Of a DNA stretch of 64,000 nucleotides, positions 26,981-37,161 are shown piece after piece (positions within the stretch are counted from its first letter, which is position 1; each line of letters starts with the position of its first letter). A program made the position numbers and the translations under genes. The DNA lies in contig DUEZ01000067.1 in assembly GCA_011174825.1 (NCBI GenBank), positions 20,358-84,357 on the forward strand, in the 5' to 3' direction. The notes beneath the pieces were generated by a model. That model was not told where the DNA came from. It made no database searches and saw only the letters and a program-made list of their open reading frames with translations. This DNA is from Anaerolineae bacterium (GTDB lineage Bacteria > Chloroflexota > Anaerolineae > Anaerolineales > E44-bin32).

Positions 26981-27640
26981 ATGACTATGATTCTTGTCTT
27001 GCTTGGACCACCCGGAGCTGGTAAAGGCACTCAGGCAGAACGATTAGCGGAGGAGTTCAAGCTACCTCATGTGGCGAGCGGTGACCTCTTCCGTGAAAAC
27101 ATGAAGAACAAGACAGAACTGGGTTTGTTGGCAAATCGATACATCGTGGAAGGCGAATTGGTCCCTGATGATGTCACGATCGCGATGATACGAGATCGGT
27201 TAGAGCGACCCGATTGTGAGAACGGCGTTATCCTTGATGGATTTCCTCGTACACTTGCTCAAGCCGAGGGCTTTAAGGACATCCTGGCTGGGATGGACCG
27301 GACATTAGACGGTGTGCTTTACATCGCAGTTCCTGATGAGGAGTTGGTTCGCCGCCTGTCAGGTCGGCGGATTTGTCGCCGATGTCAGACACCCTATCAC
27401 ATCCAATTCAATCCGCCACAAAATCACCGGGTGTGTGATATATGCGCTGGAGTGTTATATCAACGGGAAGATGACAAGCCGGAGACGGTACGGGCGCGTC
27501 TGAACGTCTATCGCCAGCAAACATTGCCGTTGATAGATTTTTATTGCCAATACGGATTATTGACAGAAGTGGATGGGTCAGGGGATATTGAAACCGTTAC
27601 CGCTGCCTTGTCTGAGGCAGCTCACGGCTTGAATAAGTAG
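26981..27640 (+). CDS. adk: adenylate kinase with zinc-type LID
   Basis: MILVLLGPPGAGKGTQAERL, VASGDLFR, DGFPRTLAQA, LID CRRC...CDIC. Confidence 0.95.
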   Translation: MTMILVLLGPPGAGKGTQAERLAEEFKLPHVASGDLFRENMKNKTELGLLANRYIVEGELVPDDVTIAMIRDRLERPDCENGVILDGFPRTLAQAEGFKDILAGMDRTLDGVLYIAVPDEELVRRLSGRRICRRCQTPYHIQFNPPQNHRVCDICAGVLYQREDDKPETVRARLNVYRQQTLPLIDFYCQYGLLTEVDGSGDIETVTAALSEAAHGLNK

Positions 27641-27959
27641 AAGCTCGCTTTCTCTCCTCGGTAGTAGTAGACAGAGCTGATTGAGAATGAAACCAAAGAT
27701 CGAAGCCACGACATGTGGCTCGATCACGATTGGCGGTCGGAAGATCCGCAATGATGTCATCTTGAGTTTGAACGGTGAGGTCAAGAAGCGTAACTGCAGG
27801 GTGGAATGAGCAGCCACACCAGATGCCATACACATTTGGAATAAATTTAATGGGAAGGTCATCGGATCGTTCCATGTGACATGCTGAGGTACTCACGCAG
27901 GAGGTCATTTCAATTCCCATTTGGATTTGTTCTGAACAGAAAACCTAGACCTTATTCTT

Positions 27960-27996
27960 TAACCTTCCCGCGAGCTGTAAGCTCGCGGGAAGGTTA
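27960..27996. repeat. palindromic repeat family A
   Basis: TAACCTTCCCGCGAGCT-GTA-AGCTCGCGGGAAGGTTA, perfect 17-bp arms. Confidence 0.85.
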
Positions 27997-28264
27997 ATGG
28001 ATGGCCATATTGCACCTGTAGCGTCGCTACAGTATGCTGGTTCACTGCAATCGCTACGGCTTGGTTCTATCCACTAACACGTGAACGTCATGCTCGGGCT
28101 CGTCACTGATTGACTCGACGTGAGGAGCGTTAAGGGGAATCATCTCGGATGAGAATGCAAGGCTTAGGGTACAATTCGGAAATTCATGGGACACGAATAA
28201 TTTCGGAATGGGTATTCCCCTTTTGCCCACTACGTGTTCAGCGGTGAGGAAGGAGCGAGTTGGT

Positions 28265-29308
28265 ATGGCGCGGATGTCACGGCGGTCATTTTTACGTTGG
28301 ATTGCGATACAAGCAGGAGCCTTGACTGGAGCGAGGTTCATCACAGCTTGTGGAAAAGCGGACGACCAGCGCCAAGCTGTTGCGCCACCGGACAAGTCTA
28401 CGATTACGCTCCCTCCTGAGGCAGGATCACCTTCTCCTGAGACATTCCCGACACCAGTATCCAGCGCGACCCCTGAACCAACATCGACACCGAGCTACCC
28501 TGATTTAGCCGTTGTGCGTGCAGGTGAGCCAGAGCAGCTGGTGAGGGCGGCCCTGGCTGCGTTAGGTGGCATGGGGAGATATGTAGGCTCTGGGGATGAT
28601 GTGATCATTAAGCCAAACATCTGTGTCGCTTATTACACATATGAATATGCGGCCACAACCAACCCATGGGTCGTTGGAGCGTTGGTGAAACTCTGTTGGG
28701 AAGCCGGTGCGGGGCGGGTGCGGGTGATGGATTACCCATTCGGAGGCAGTGCAGATCGGGCATATGTCCGAAGCGGCATTCAAGATCAAGTTCTTGCGGC
28801 CGGCGGTATGATGGAGACGCTCTCATCCTTTAAATTCGTACGGACGGAGATTCCTGAAGCAGTCGATCTGCGCGTCTGTGACATCTATGATGACGTTCTA
28901 GCAGCGGATGTCGTGATCAATGTGCCGATTGCAAAGCATCACAGTTTGGCCCGCTTAACACTCGGTATGAAAAACCTCATGGGGGTCATCAAAGATCGAC
29001 CGGCCATGCATCGCAACCTTGGACAACGATTGGCTGATCTCTCAAGCCGGATACGACCTGCTTTGACGATTGTGGATGCGGTGCGAATCTTGAGGGATAA
29101 TGGACCTGCCGGTGGGAATTTGAATGATGTCCAAAAATTGGACACGTTGATCGCGAGCCCTGATATCGTGGCTGCGGACAGTTACGCTGCTACCTTGTTT
29201 GGCCTCAAACCGGAGCATCTCAGCTATGTTGTAGCTGGGACAGCGATGGGCTTAGGACGAAGTGACCTCAGTGGCATGAAGATTGAGGAGATCACTCTCG
29301 GTGCCTAA
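28265..29308 (+). CDS. DUF362-domain protein with Tat signal
   Basis: SRRSFLRWIAIQAGALTGARFITAC; DDVIIKPNICVAYYTYEYAATTNPWVVGALVKLCWEAGAGRVRVMDYP...VINVPIAKHHSLARLTLGMKNLMGVIKDR. Confidence 0.88.
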   Translation: MARMSRRSFLRWIAIQAGALTGARFITACGKADDQRQAVAPPDKSTITLPPEAGSPSPETFPTPVSSATPEPTSTPSYPDLAVVRAGEPEQLVRAALAALGGMGRYVGSGDDVIIKPNICVAYYTYEYAATTNPWVVGALVKLCWEAGAGRVRVMDYPFGGSADRAYVRSGIQDQVLAAGGMMETLSSFKFVRTEIPEAVDLRVCDIYDDVLAADVVINVPIAKHHSLARLTLGMKNLMGVIKDRPAMHRNLGQRLADLSSRIRPALTIVDAVRILRDNGPAGGNLNDVQKLDTLIASPDIVAADSYAATLFGLKPEHLSYVVAGTAMGLGRSDLSGMKIEEITLGA

Positions 29309-30878
29309 GCTTAATCTTAAGACAATTCTCCCCAAACGAGCTTGGACAACTACCCGGAAGATCGTCCAGACGCTGAGCCTGCTTGTTTTTCTCGTCCTCT
29401 TTATCGCAGCACCACACAGCGATTGGTCAGGATCACTTACCAATTCATTCCTCCGTTTGGATCCCTTGATCGGATTCGCAAATCTACTAGCTAGTCGTGC
29501 CCTCGTAGCCGGGGCGGCTTTGGCGCTCGTAACACTCGTTCTAACACTTATCTTCGGCAAAGCCTGGTGTGGGTGGATTTGTCCACTGGGCACACTTCTT
29601 GATCTTTTTTCATTTGAACGTTGGCGGTCGGTGCGGGTTCCTCCAGAAGGTTGGAGAAAGGTTAAATATGGCATTCTGCTCGTCATCATCTTTGCCGCTC
29701 TGCTCGGAAATCTCACACTTTTGATTTTTGATCCACTTACCATCCTCGTTCGCACCTTTACGGAAAGCTTTTGGCCGATGCTAGACCGGCTGGTGATCTT
29801 TGCCGAGACAAGTTTGTATCGATACCCAGGGTTGCGTGAAGGCATATCATCCTTCGACAGGCTCATCCGTCCATCGCTGTTCCCTCTGACGCCTGAAGAC
29901 CTGCGTGGTGCAGGGATTTTTGTGGTTGTGTTTTTCATCATCGTGTTGCTCAACTTGGTTGCTCGGCGATTTTGGTGTCGTTATCTCTGCCCACTCGGAG
30001 GGTTGTTGGGATGGATCAGTAAGCTAGCTATCATTCGACGTCGGGTGGGAACGGAATGTACCGGATGTGCCTTGTGTGTTCGAGATTGCCCAACAGGAAC
30101 GATCAATCCCGAGCTTGGCTATGCCAGCGATCCGGCCGAGTGCACCATGTGTATGGATTGTTTGGAGAGTTGTCCGGTGGGTGCGACGCACTTCCCGGTT
30201 CATCTCGGTTTGGCTGATTTTCAGTCCTATGACCCGGATCGACGCCAAGTCCTTTTATCTGTCGGAGCCGCAATCGCTGGCGTTGGTTTGCTGCGAATGG
30301 GCTCCTCAACTGATCGAAGCGCTTCCTATCTCATTCGTCCACCGGGCACGGAGGAGGTAGATCTAATGTCCGCTTGTGTTAGATGCGGGCAGTGTATCAG
30401 GGTCTGCCCAACGGGTGGCTTGCACCCAGCTATGACTCGCGCCGGTATCGAGGGGCTGTGGACGCCGATCTTAATCCCCAGACTGGGATATTGCGATTAT
30501 TCATGTAACGCCTGTGGGGAGAGCTGTCCCGTGAATGCCATCCCGACTCTTAGCCTGGAGCAGAAGCGTGTTCAGGTGATTGGTCAAGCGGTAATTGATC
30601 AAGACCGATGCATCCCATGGGCTGAGGAGCAGGATTGCATCGTGTGTGAGGAGATGTGTCCCTTACCTGAGAAGGCGATTGTGCTAGAGGTGGTAGAGGT
30701 TAATCAAGTCAATGGGCACACGCTTACAGTGCAGCGCCCTAAGGTCTTGGTAGATCGGTGCATTGGTTGTGGTATTTGTGAGTACAAGTGCCCCGTCGAA
30801 GGAGAAGCGGCCATCCGGGTCCATGTTACGGGGGATTTGAACCACGAAGTTCAATTCAAGGCTAAGTCAGCGGTCTAG
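29283..30878 (+). CDS. NapH/RdxA-like polyferredoxin membrane protein (multiple 4Fe-4S sites)
   Basis: CGWICPLGTLLD and CRYLCPLGGLLGW motifs; CTGCALCVRDCP, CTMCMDCLESCP, CVRCGQCIRVCP, CIGCGICEYKCP. Exact start uncertain. Confidence 0.9.
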   Translation: MRRSLSVPKLNLKTILPKRAWTTTRKIVQTLSLLVFLVLFIAAPHSDWSGSLTNSFLRLDPLIGFANLLASRALVAGAALALVTLVLTLIFGKAWCGWICPLGTLLDLFSFERWRSVRVPPEGWRKVKYGILLVIIFAALLGNLTLLIFDPLTILVRTFTESFWPMLDRLVIFAETSLYRYPGLREGISSFDRLIRPSLFPLTPEDLRGAGIFVVVFFIIVLLNLVARRFWCRYLCPLGGLLGWISKLAIIRRRVGTECTGCALCVRDCPTGTINPELGYASDPAECTMCMDCLESCPVGATHFPVHLGLADFQSYDPDRRQVLLSVGAAIAGVGLLRMGSSTDRSASYLIRPPGTEEVDLMSACVRCGQCIRVCPTGGLHPAMTRAGIEGLWTPILIPRLGYCDYSCNACGESCPVNAIPTLSLEQKRVQVIGQAVIDQDRCIPWAEEQDCIVCEEMCPLPEKAIVLEVVEVNQVNGHTLTVQRPKVLVDRCIGCGICEYKCPVEGEAAIRVHVTGDLNHEVQFKAKSAV

Positions 30879-30966
30879 ATAGCTTATTGGATAGGTGTCG
30901 GTTGCTAAGCAGGTAGATCCCTCATCCTGTGGCTAAGCAACTCCTTTCCCACTGATATGATTACCT

Positions 30967-31938
30967 CTAACCCTCCCTGATTTTTGGATCAGCCACTTTG
31001 TGCAGTCCCCTAGATACCAGATAGAAGGCGAGGGCGAAGAGCGTGAAAGCCATTGCAGTGGGGATCAAAACGTGCCATTGTGGTCCGGAGCCACCGATGT
31101 TGGCATAAAGGAACGCGTCATAGATCAGCGTCCCCCAGTTGCTGGTCAGCCTCCGAAGTCCGAAAAAGGAAATAAACCCATCCGCAACCACAGCGCCGGT
31201 AACGGCGAGCATCATCTGCAGCGCGGCCATTGGCAGCATGTTGGGCAGAAAGTGTTTCAGGATGATGTGCCCACCCGCTCCACCAGCGATATGTGATGCT
31301 TCCATAAACGGTTTCGCAGCCACCTTCATGGCCTGAGATCGAAGCACGAGCGTTGCACCTCCAGCACCCGTGGTAATGCCATAAACCAACCCCAGCGGTA
31401 GGGGGCCTAAATCGCGGAAACGTGCACCAACAATGATCATCAGGATGGGAGGGGGAAGCAAGAGGACCACGTCTGCCAGGTTGGTGATGACAAGGTCAAT
31501 CTTGCCTCGATAGTGGGCTGCGATCATGCTGAAGGATGTAGCGATCAATGCCGTGGTGAAAGCGGCGGTGAGACCGATGACGAAAGTTGGTGTGGTTGCA
31601 GCCAACAACGTGCTTAGCACGTCGCGCCCCAAACTGTCCGTTCCGAGGATGTGTGTCGCGGATGGTGCGGTGGGGTGCGGCATCATGTCGAGATCGAAAC
31701 CGGTGAAAGGATCGTAGATGCGCCTGGGCCAGACAGTTTTCATCAGGATGGGGTGAGCGATGGCCATCATCGCGAATATCAAGATGAGGATAAGCCCAAA
31801 GACCGCAAGACGATCCTGGGCGAAAATCTCCCAATCGATGTTCAAGCGTTTTCTGGCTAGTGTGATGCGAATTTGGATCCTCTCCCATCGAGTGAAATTG
31901 GTCTCTGTAAGTGGGGTGAATTCCCGTTTGGTCATCAT
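30967..31938 (-). CDS. OppC/DppC-like ABC transporter permease
   Basis: ILGTDSLGRDVLSTLLAATTPTFVIGLTAA and a BPD_transp_1-like core. Confidence 0.88.
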   Translation of the reverse strand: MMTKREFTPLTETNFTRWERIQIRITLARKRLNIDWEIFAQDRLAVFGLILILIFAMMAIAHPILMKTVWPRRIYDPFTGFDLDMMPHPTAPSATHILGTDSLGRDVLSTLLAATTPTFVIGLTAAFTTALIATSFSMIAAHYRGKIDLVITNLADVVLLLPPPILMIIVGARFRDLGPLPLGLVYGITTGAGGATLVLRSQAMKVAAKPFMEASHIAGGAGGHIILKHFLPNMLPMAALQMMLAVTGAVVADGFISFFGLRRLTSNWGTLIYDAFLYANIGGSGPQWHVLIPTAMAFTLFALAFYLVSRGLHKVADPKIREG

Positions 31939-31949
31939 GAACTCGCTTC

Positions 31950-33134
31950 TTAGTTAATCCTGGGTTGGATTTCAGCGTAGCGAATGCGTGGATCGAGATA
32001 AGCAGCAAGAATATCTAGGAAGAGACGCGCAACTAAAGAGATAAAACCGACGACCAATAAGATTCCCATTACAACAGGTATGTCCTGCCAATAGAGGGAG
32101 AGCCACATCCAACTGCCCACACCTGGCCAATTCAACGAATCCTCGATGATCACGACCCCCGTGAGCAGATAGGGGAGCGTGATGACGAGCCTGCTTAAAA
32201 CAGGCAGCAAAGCATTACGAGCTGCGTGCTTTTCGCGGATCGTGACATCTGGAAGTCCTTTCGCGCGGGCGGTGGTGACATACTCCTCCTTCAGGACTTC
32301 CGTCATGCTGGATCGCATGATGGTCATGGTCTCACCAAATGTGAGCAATACATACGTGATGAAGGGAAGACCGGAGGATTGAAGAAGATCGAGTGCCAGG
32401 ATTTCGAATCCAAAGAGGTGCCAACTGCCGATGGTTAGTATTGCGATCAGGATCACGAGCGGGATACCCGGGATACTTCGTTTCTTCAGGCGCTTGAGGA
32501 TGGCATTCCCCACGATGAGGAGGAACATTACAGCAATCAAGCTGAAGAACATATAGTTCGTGATCATATGAGGGCGGAGGTCCGTGTTCATCCAAACAGA
32601 TCGGGTGATGTTGGGGAAGGTGAATGTCCTAATACCACCGGTCCCTCCTCTGGAAACGGTTGCTTGACGCCCGAAGAGATAAGCAATGAGCCAGGCTAAC
32701 CAAGGAGGGAAGGAGGTTGATAACGTGATGCCACCCAGTGTGATGGCGCTTGAAAGTGAGGTTGGACCCTGCCAAGCTGTCACCTTACCAAGCCGTAGCC
32801 CGATGAAAAAGGCGATCAACGTCCCCGGTAAAAAAACAAACAGTGTGGCGGGCAGGATGAAGCGAAACACATTCGATACAGGATAGCCATAGCCTGAGGT
32901 CCCCAAATTGCCAGTGAATACGCCGCGGATCCAATTGAGGTATTGTTGCCAGAGAGGCAAATCTATCCCGAGAGAAACGCGCAACCGTTCTCTCTCGGTT
33001 CTGGTGAGGCCCAGTGCGAATTGATCGACAAAATCACCCGGCATGAGGAATTGGATGAGGAAGAACATGATCGATACGAAGAGGAAGAGCTTGAGGACAC
33101 TCAAAACAGCTTGCTTTAGAAGATAACGACCCAT
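31950..33134 (-). CDS. OppB/DppB-like ABC transporter permease
   Basis: MGRYLLKQAVLSVLKLFLFVSIMFFLIQFLMPGD; EEYVTTARAKGLPDVTIREKHAARNALLPVLSRL. Confidence 0.88.
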   Translation of the reverse strand: MGRYLLKQAVLSVLKLFLFVSIMFFLIQFLMPGDFVDQFALGLTRTERERLRVSLGIDLPLWQQYLNWIRGVFTGNLGTSGYGYPVSNVFRFILPATLFVFLPGTLIAFFIGLRLGKVTAWQGPTSLSSAITLGGITLSTSFPPWLAWLIAYLFGRQATVSRGGTGGIRTFTFPNITRSVWMNTDLRPHMITNYMFFSLIAVMFLLIVGNAILKRLKKRSIPGIPLVILIAILTIGSWHLFGFEILALDLLQSSGLPFITYVLLTFGETMTIMRSSMTEVLKEEYVTTARAKGLPDVTIREKHAARNALLPVLSRLVITLPYLLTGVVIIEDSLNWPGVGSWMWLSLYWQDIPVVMGILLVVGFISLVARLFLDILAAYLDPRIRYAEIQPRIN

Positions 33135-33491
33135 GTGGCGGACTCCTCAGTGGGATGTTTGGCTGATATCGAACTAGATACTGAAGCATAGAGTGAAATC
33201 GCAATCGGGTTAGTATAGGTGATGTTTGACGAAAATGTAGGAATAGGCTTACGTTCTCCAGGTAGCGGTTGTGATGGATCTGGTTAAGATTAATACTGCT
33301 TTCATCGTTGTTTGGTTTGGGGAGATGGGATTCTGTTAAGCGTATACCATGGGGTAAGGAAATGTCTGATCCGGGGGAAGTTCCTGGGACATTATTGGTA
33401 CGGTCATCGTCTCAAAGTGATCTGTCGCGTTATGATGAAATGTACCAAGGCTTATAAACATGTGGTAATGTGGCTGGGAGAAGGGATAATA

Positions 33492-33520
33492 TTGCGATTT
33501 CGACCGCGCGCCATTATAAT
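33492..33520 (+). promoter_or_regulatory. tRNA promoter
   Basis: TTGCGA - 17 nt - TATAAT, 12 nt before the tRNA. Confidence 0.7.
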
Positions 33521-33531
33521 GCGGACACTTA

Positions 33532-33605
33532 GGGCGGTTAGCTCAGTTGGTCAGAGCGTTGCGTTGACATCGCAAAGGTCGTTGGTTCGAGTCCAATACC
33601 GCCCA
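33532..33605 (+). tRNA. tRNA-Val (anticodon GAC)
   Basis: GGGCGGT/ACCGCCC acceptor, GCTC D-arm, TTGCG-TTGACAT-CGCAA anticodon arm, GTTGG-TTCGAGT-CCAAT T-arm; CCA not encoded. Confidence 0.95.
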
Positions 33606-33618
33606 CAACTCGAAAATG

Positions 33619-33650
33619 AACCGCTTGACATGCCTGTCGAGCGGTTTTTT
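33619..33650 (+). terminator. Rho-independent terminator of tRNA-Val
   Basis: CCGCTTGACA-tgcc-TGTCGAGCGG then TTTTTT. Confidence 0.85.
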
Positions 33651-33793
33651 CTCTTTGATTAGGTTCAATAAGAGAGAGAAATTCTGGGAGCTATAGAAAT
33701 CTTTTACGGGAAAATGCGTTCTTCATCTACAGATTCTGGGTCGCGTCCTTTTCGCAGTTAAAGTAGGGAAACGATTGCCTTAAATACTGATCA

Positions 33794-34678
33794 TTAGTTC
33801 AGCGCAACGATTTGGAACAAGAACAGACTCGTTCCCAGTGTCAACGCTAGTGCAACCACTGGCCAGGTAACCGGGTTGTGTTGAGTTATTAGCATGGGTT
33901 TCACAAAACTGGTGAGCGGTATGTGTAACAGCACTACACCAACAGCCAGCAAGAGGGAAAATACCAGCGGGATCAAGTTTTCCATCATAGTTTCAGGGGA
34001 CGCCAGGGTAGAATTAGTAGACCGGATAAACATCAATGAACACATGCCAACGATCAAGATGGAATACTTTCTCCAAAAAGAATCGCGTCGTTTGATCCCA
34101 ATCAAGGGTATTAACCGGGCTATCAAAGCGATGCCAACAAACATTAGGAGAATGCCAGCTGCAAGTATGACAACTTTTGGGACACCCGCAGCGGCAATCC
34201 ATTGGGCATCGCCGCCGGGTGTCAGTAAACCCAGAGAAAAAGTAACACCTTCCTGAACCATCGCCACGGGACCCCAGAGTATCAATGGGAGCAGCACTGG
34301 CTTACGCTCTCGCCATAGCAAAAGAAGAAAAGTCACACCCAATATGAGATTGAAAAGAGGACCGGCAGCGGACGTTATGCCCATTACGTCTTCTGGCAAA
34401 GACGTGACACCCATGATTCTGGAACCTCCGAATGGATCCAGGTGAACCTGGACACCCGGAGAGCTGTAGGCAAGGTGACTTAGATAGTGGCCGAACTCGT
34501 GGATCATCTCACCCAGCAGGAAAGTGAATGTAAAAGATCCGGCCAACAATAGAATTGACTTGCATGTTTGTGATGCATGTTGCTCAACTCTCGTTTCCAT
34601 TACTCGTTCTCCACCCCGCATTTCGACCCTCCCCCACGCACCATTCTCTTGCTGCGCGGTGTTTCGCTTGCATTCCAC
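33794..34678 (-). CDS. M50-like membrane metalloprotease
   Basis: EMIHEFGHYLSHL (HExxH) in a TM segment; several hydrophobic helices. Confidence 0.7.
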   Translation of the reverse strand: MECKRNTAQQENGAWGRVEMRGGERVMETRVEQHASQTCKSILLLAGSFTFTFLLGEMIHEFGHYLSHLAYSSPGVQVHLDPFGGSRIMGVTSLPEDVMGITSAAGPLFNLILGVTFLLLLWRERKPVLLPLILWGPVAMVQEGVTFSLGLLTPGGDAQWIAAAGVPKVVILAAGILLMFVGIALIARLIPLIGIKRRDSFWRKYSILIVGMCSLMFIRSTNSTLASPETMMENLIPLVFSLLLAVGVVLLHIPLTSFVKPMLITQHNPVTWPVVALALTLGTSLFLFQIVALN

Positions 34679-34817
34679 TTCCCAAGATTACAGAATTTCT
34701 TGAACGGTTGGTCCGTCTTTTCGATTGGGATCCCTTCTTCTGCCTCAATATCGATCCGGGGCCGATCCATAGCTGAGGATCTCTGGCTAACTATGTTCTA
34801 TGCTCCGATTGTAGATA

Positions 34818-35558
34818 TCAAGACAATATCAGCTTAGAACGCTGGAAGCGCGCTATGGCGCCCAGCAATAATCCAATATTCGCCAGTAACAAAATACCCA
34901 TGAAAACAACAAAAATCGTGGTAAGGTCCATCCGGTCGAGAAATGCCTTGACCGCATCTTTCGGCAGGAATGTTGGGAGCACGAACACCACGGCTTGCAT
35001 TAGCAGAAAGGGCATGAAGAGCATGAGCATAATTGTTTGGGTTGCGTTCTGTACGGTTGGTGAACGTAGTGAGATCAAAATGCCCAGACCGGCTACCATC
35101 CCAGACATCAACAGACTCGCGGAGATGTTTATCCACAAAATCGTGGGCCGATAGATTTGGAAACCACCATTCCATTCCATGATGTTCACCACCGTCAGAC
35201 TAACGAGTAACAGAAACAAGGTTACACCCCAGCCAAAGAGGATAGACGTTAGCAACTTGCCAAACAGAATGGCTCGGTCTGGCAAGCGGCTTGCCAGTAA
35301 TGTCTCCAGGGTATGCCGTTCCCGTTCACCAGCAAAGGATTCAGAAATGGTGGAGGCAATCAACAACAAAGGGGTGATTGCTGAAACTGCTATGGACCAG
35401 CCTGATGTCAACCACTCATCCCGAAATTGGATCGGGAAGATGACGCCAAATACGGCAATCGGGGTCAATAGCGTTGCTATTGCCTTCCAACGGCTGCTGC
35501 TGTAGCGGAGCAATCCTTTGTTTTCCTTCCATATGACGGTCAAAATATCTTCAGTCAT
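34818..35558 (-). CDS. ABC-2 type permease
   Basis: SFAGERERHTLETLLASRLPDRAILFGKLL motif plus TM segments; overlaps the ATPase gene. Start MTEDILTVIWKE. Confidence 0.88.
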   Translation of the reverse strand: MTEDILTVIWKENKGLLRYSSSRWKAIATLLTPIAVFGVIFPIQFRDEWLTSGWSIAVSAITPLLLIASTISESFAGERERHTLETLLASRLPDRAILFGKLLTSILFGWGVTLFLLLVSLTVVNIMEWNGGFQIYRPTILWINISASLLMSGMVAGLGILISLRSPTVQNATQTIMLMLFMPFLLMQAVVFVLPTFLPKDAVKAFLDRMDLTTIFVVFMGILLLANIGLLLGAIARFQRSKLILS

Positions 35559-35559
35559 C

Positions 35560-36486
35560 TTACTCTCCTGTGAATGACAAGAACACTTCTTCCAGACTGG
35601 CTTTGTCGCGGCGGACTTCTTCGACTTGAGCACCAGCGCCCACCAGAATGTTGACCAACGCAGCCGTATCTGTTTCCGTGAGCAGATCGATCACCAGGTG
35701 ATTGTTTTTACTCTCAATGATTCCCACCTGAGGATGCGTCTGTAACAATCTCAGTGCATGTTCACTGAACCCGCGGCCAATAATTTCAACCCGCGGACCA
35801 CCTGCACGCGCCCGTAAATCATCGGGACTTCCCACTACCACCAATCTGCCTTCACGGATCACCGCCACCTGATGACAAAGTTTCTCGGCATCCTCCATGT
35901 TATGGGTGGTTAAGAAGACGGTGACATTCTCACGCGAAGCCAAGGCTTTCAGATCTTCACGGATGGCGACCGCTGATCGGACGTCGAGACCCGCAGTAGG
36001 TTCGTCCAAGAGGACCAGACTTGGCCGGTGGAGAAGTGTGCGGGCCAATGCCAACTTTTGCTTCATCCCCCGGCTCCAGTTTCCCGCCCGATCTTTGCGA
36101 CGTTCCCACAATCCCATGTGCGTGAGCAGCTCCTGAATGCGCGCCTTGCGCGCAGCGGTGGACATGCGAAACGCTCGCCCGTAGAACTCTAGGTTATCTT
36201 CGGCACTCATTTGCTCGTAGATGCCTGTGTGTTCGAGTAGAGCCCCGGTATAGGCGCGCACCTGATCCGAATGGATTTGGGTATCAAATCCTAAAACCTT
36301 CGCCTGTCCGGATGTAGGTTCGAGTAAGCCAAGCAACAAACGGATCGTGGTGGTTTTTCCGGCGCCATTCGGCCCCAAGAATCCGAATATGATGCCGGTT
36401 GGAATTTTCAGCGAGATGGCATCCAACGCTCTCACATTTTTGAAATCTTTAGTAAGGTTTTCGATACAGATAGCATACTTTGTCAT
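35560..36486 (-). CDS. ABC transporter ATP-binding protein
   Basis: GPNGAGKTTTIRLLLGLLEPTSG, WSRGMKQKLALARTLL, LVLLDEPTAGLD. Confidence 0.92.
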   Translation of the reverse strand: MTKYAICIENLTKDFKNVRALDAISLKIPTGIIFGFLGPNGAGKTTTIRLLLGLLEPTSGQAKVLGFDTQIHSDQVRAYTGALLEHTGIYEQMSAEDNLEFYGRAFRMSTAARKARIQELLTHMGLWERRKDRAGNWSRGMKQKLALARTLLHRPSLVLLDEPTAGLDVRSAVAIREDLKALASRENVTVFLTTHNMEDAEKLCHQVAVIREGRLVVVGSPDDLRARAGGPRVEIIGRGFSEHALRLLQTHPQVGIIESKNNHLVIDLLTETDTAALVNILVGAGAQVEEVRRDKASLEEVFLSFTGE

Positions 36487-36549
36487 GGTTCTTCCTCCGT
36501 GTAGCAAGAGAACTACTTGTAAACTTAGGTGTTGTTGATCTTTGTCCCT

Positions 36550-36738
36550 TCAGTCCAGAGCGGCACCGATGGCTAGGCCAACCACCATGCCACCTCCAGC
36601 GAAGATGACCACATTACCGATCAGTAACCCGATGCAGCCACCCATGATCAGACCAATTGCCATGCCGATGCCCTTGTAAGTGATTTTCATTGAGGATTGG
36701 TTGCTTGATTTTTCAGACATGATCTTCTCCTTTATCAC
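36550..36738 (-). CDS. glycine-zipper small membrane protein
   Basis: GIGMAIGLIMGGCIGLLIGNVVIFAGGGMVVGLAIGAALD. Confidence 0.6.
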   Translation of the reverse strand: MIKEKIMSEKSSNQSSMKITYKGIGMAIGLIMGGCIGLLIGNVVIFAGGGMVVGLAIGAALD

Positions 36739-37027
36739 TGATGTAAGTCACCTCAAGCAATGCCATGTTGAGGTTGTTTAGACGATTCAGAATCCCATAG
36801 AGTTCAGCCTGGTCCCTAACCTGGCACGTCAGAATGGTGTGTGGTTTTCCTGTTGAATCATTTGCAAAGCTGATCAGTGTGCCGTTGAACCAATCTGCCC
36901 AATGCTCGCTGAGCAGGCCTTTGATCGTGATCTGATAAGTTGTTGGAAAGGATGTGTCTGTTTTGTTAGAAGCTTCGCTATCCATTTTATTTTCCAGTTC
37001 CAGGCAGTGGAGAACCGCGCCAGGCAA
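36713..37027 (-). CDS. small conserved-looking hypothetical protein
   Basis: QITIKGLLSEHWADWFNGTLI...LTCQVRDQAELYGILNRLNNLNMALLEV; adjacent to the MalT-like regulator. Confidence 0.6.
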   Translation of the reverse strand: MPGAVLHCLELENKMDSEASNKTDTSFPTTYQITIKGLLSEHWADWFNGTLISFANDSTGKPHTILTCQVRDQAELYGILNRLNNLNMALLEVTYISDKGEDHV

Positions 37028-37161
37028 ATTAAAAGGTTGCCTACAGGATAGTGAAATCAGGGGTTGAATGAAACGTTCTTAAGGATGAGTTAAGAGGGAT
37101 TTATGGGTGAAAACCATAGTAGCTATTAAGAGGGGTGAACGTGGAGCTGATAACTGGATGA

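Noticed and set aside
29252-29953. 233-aa minus-strand ORF
   Set aside because: Antisense to the polyferredoxin gene; no recognisable domain.
33312-33662. 116-aa + strand ORF
   Set aside because: Runs through the tRNA-Val gene and its terminator; no protein-family features.
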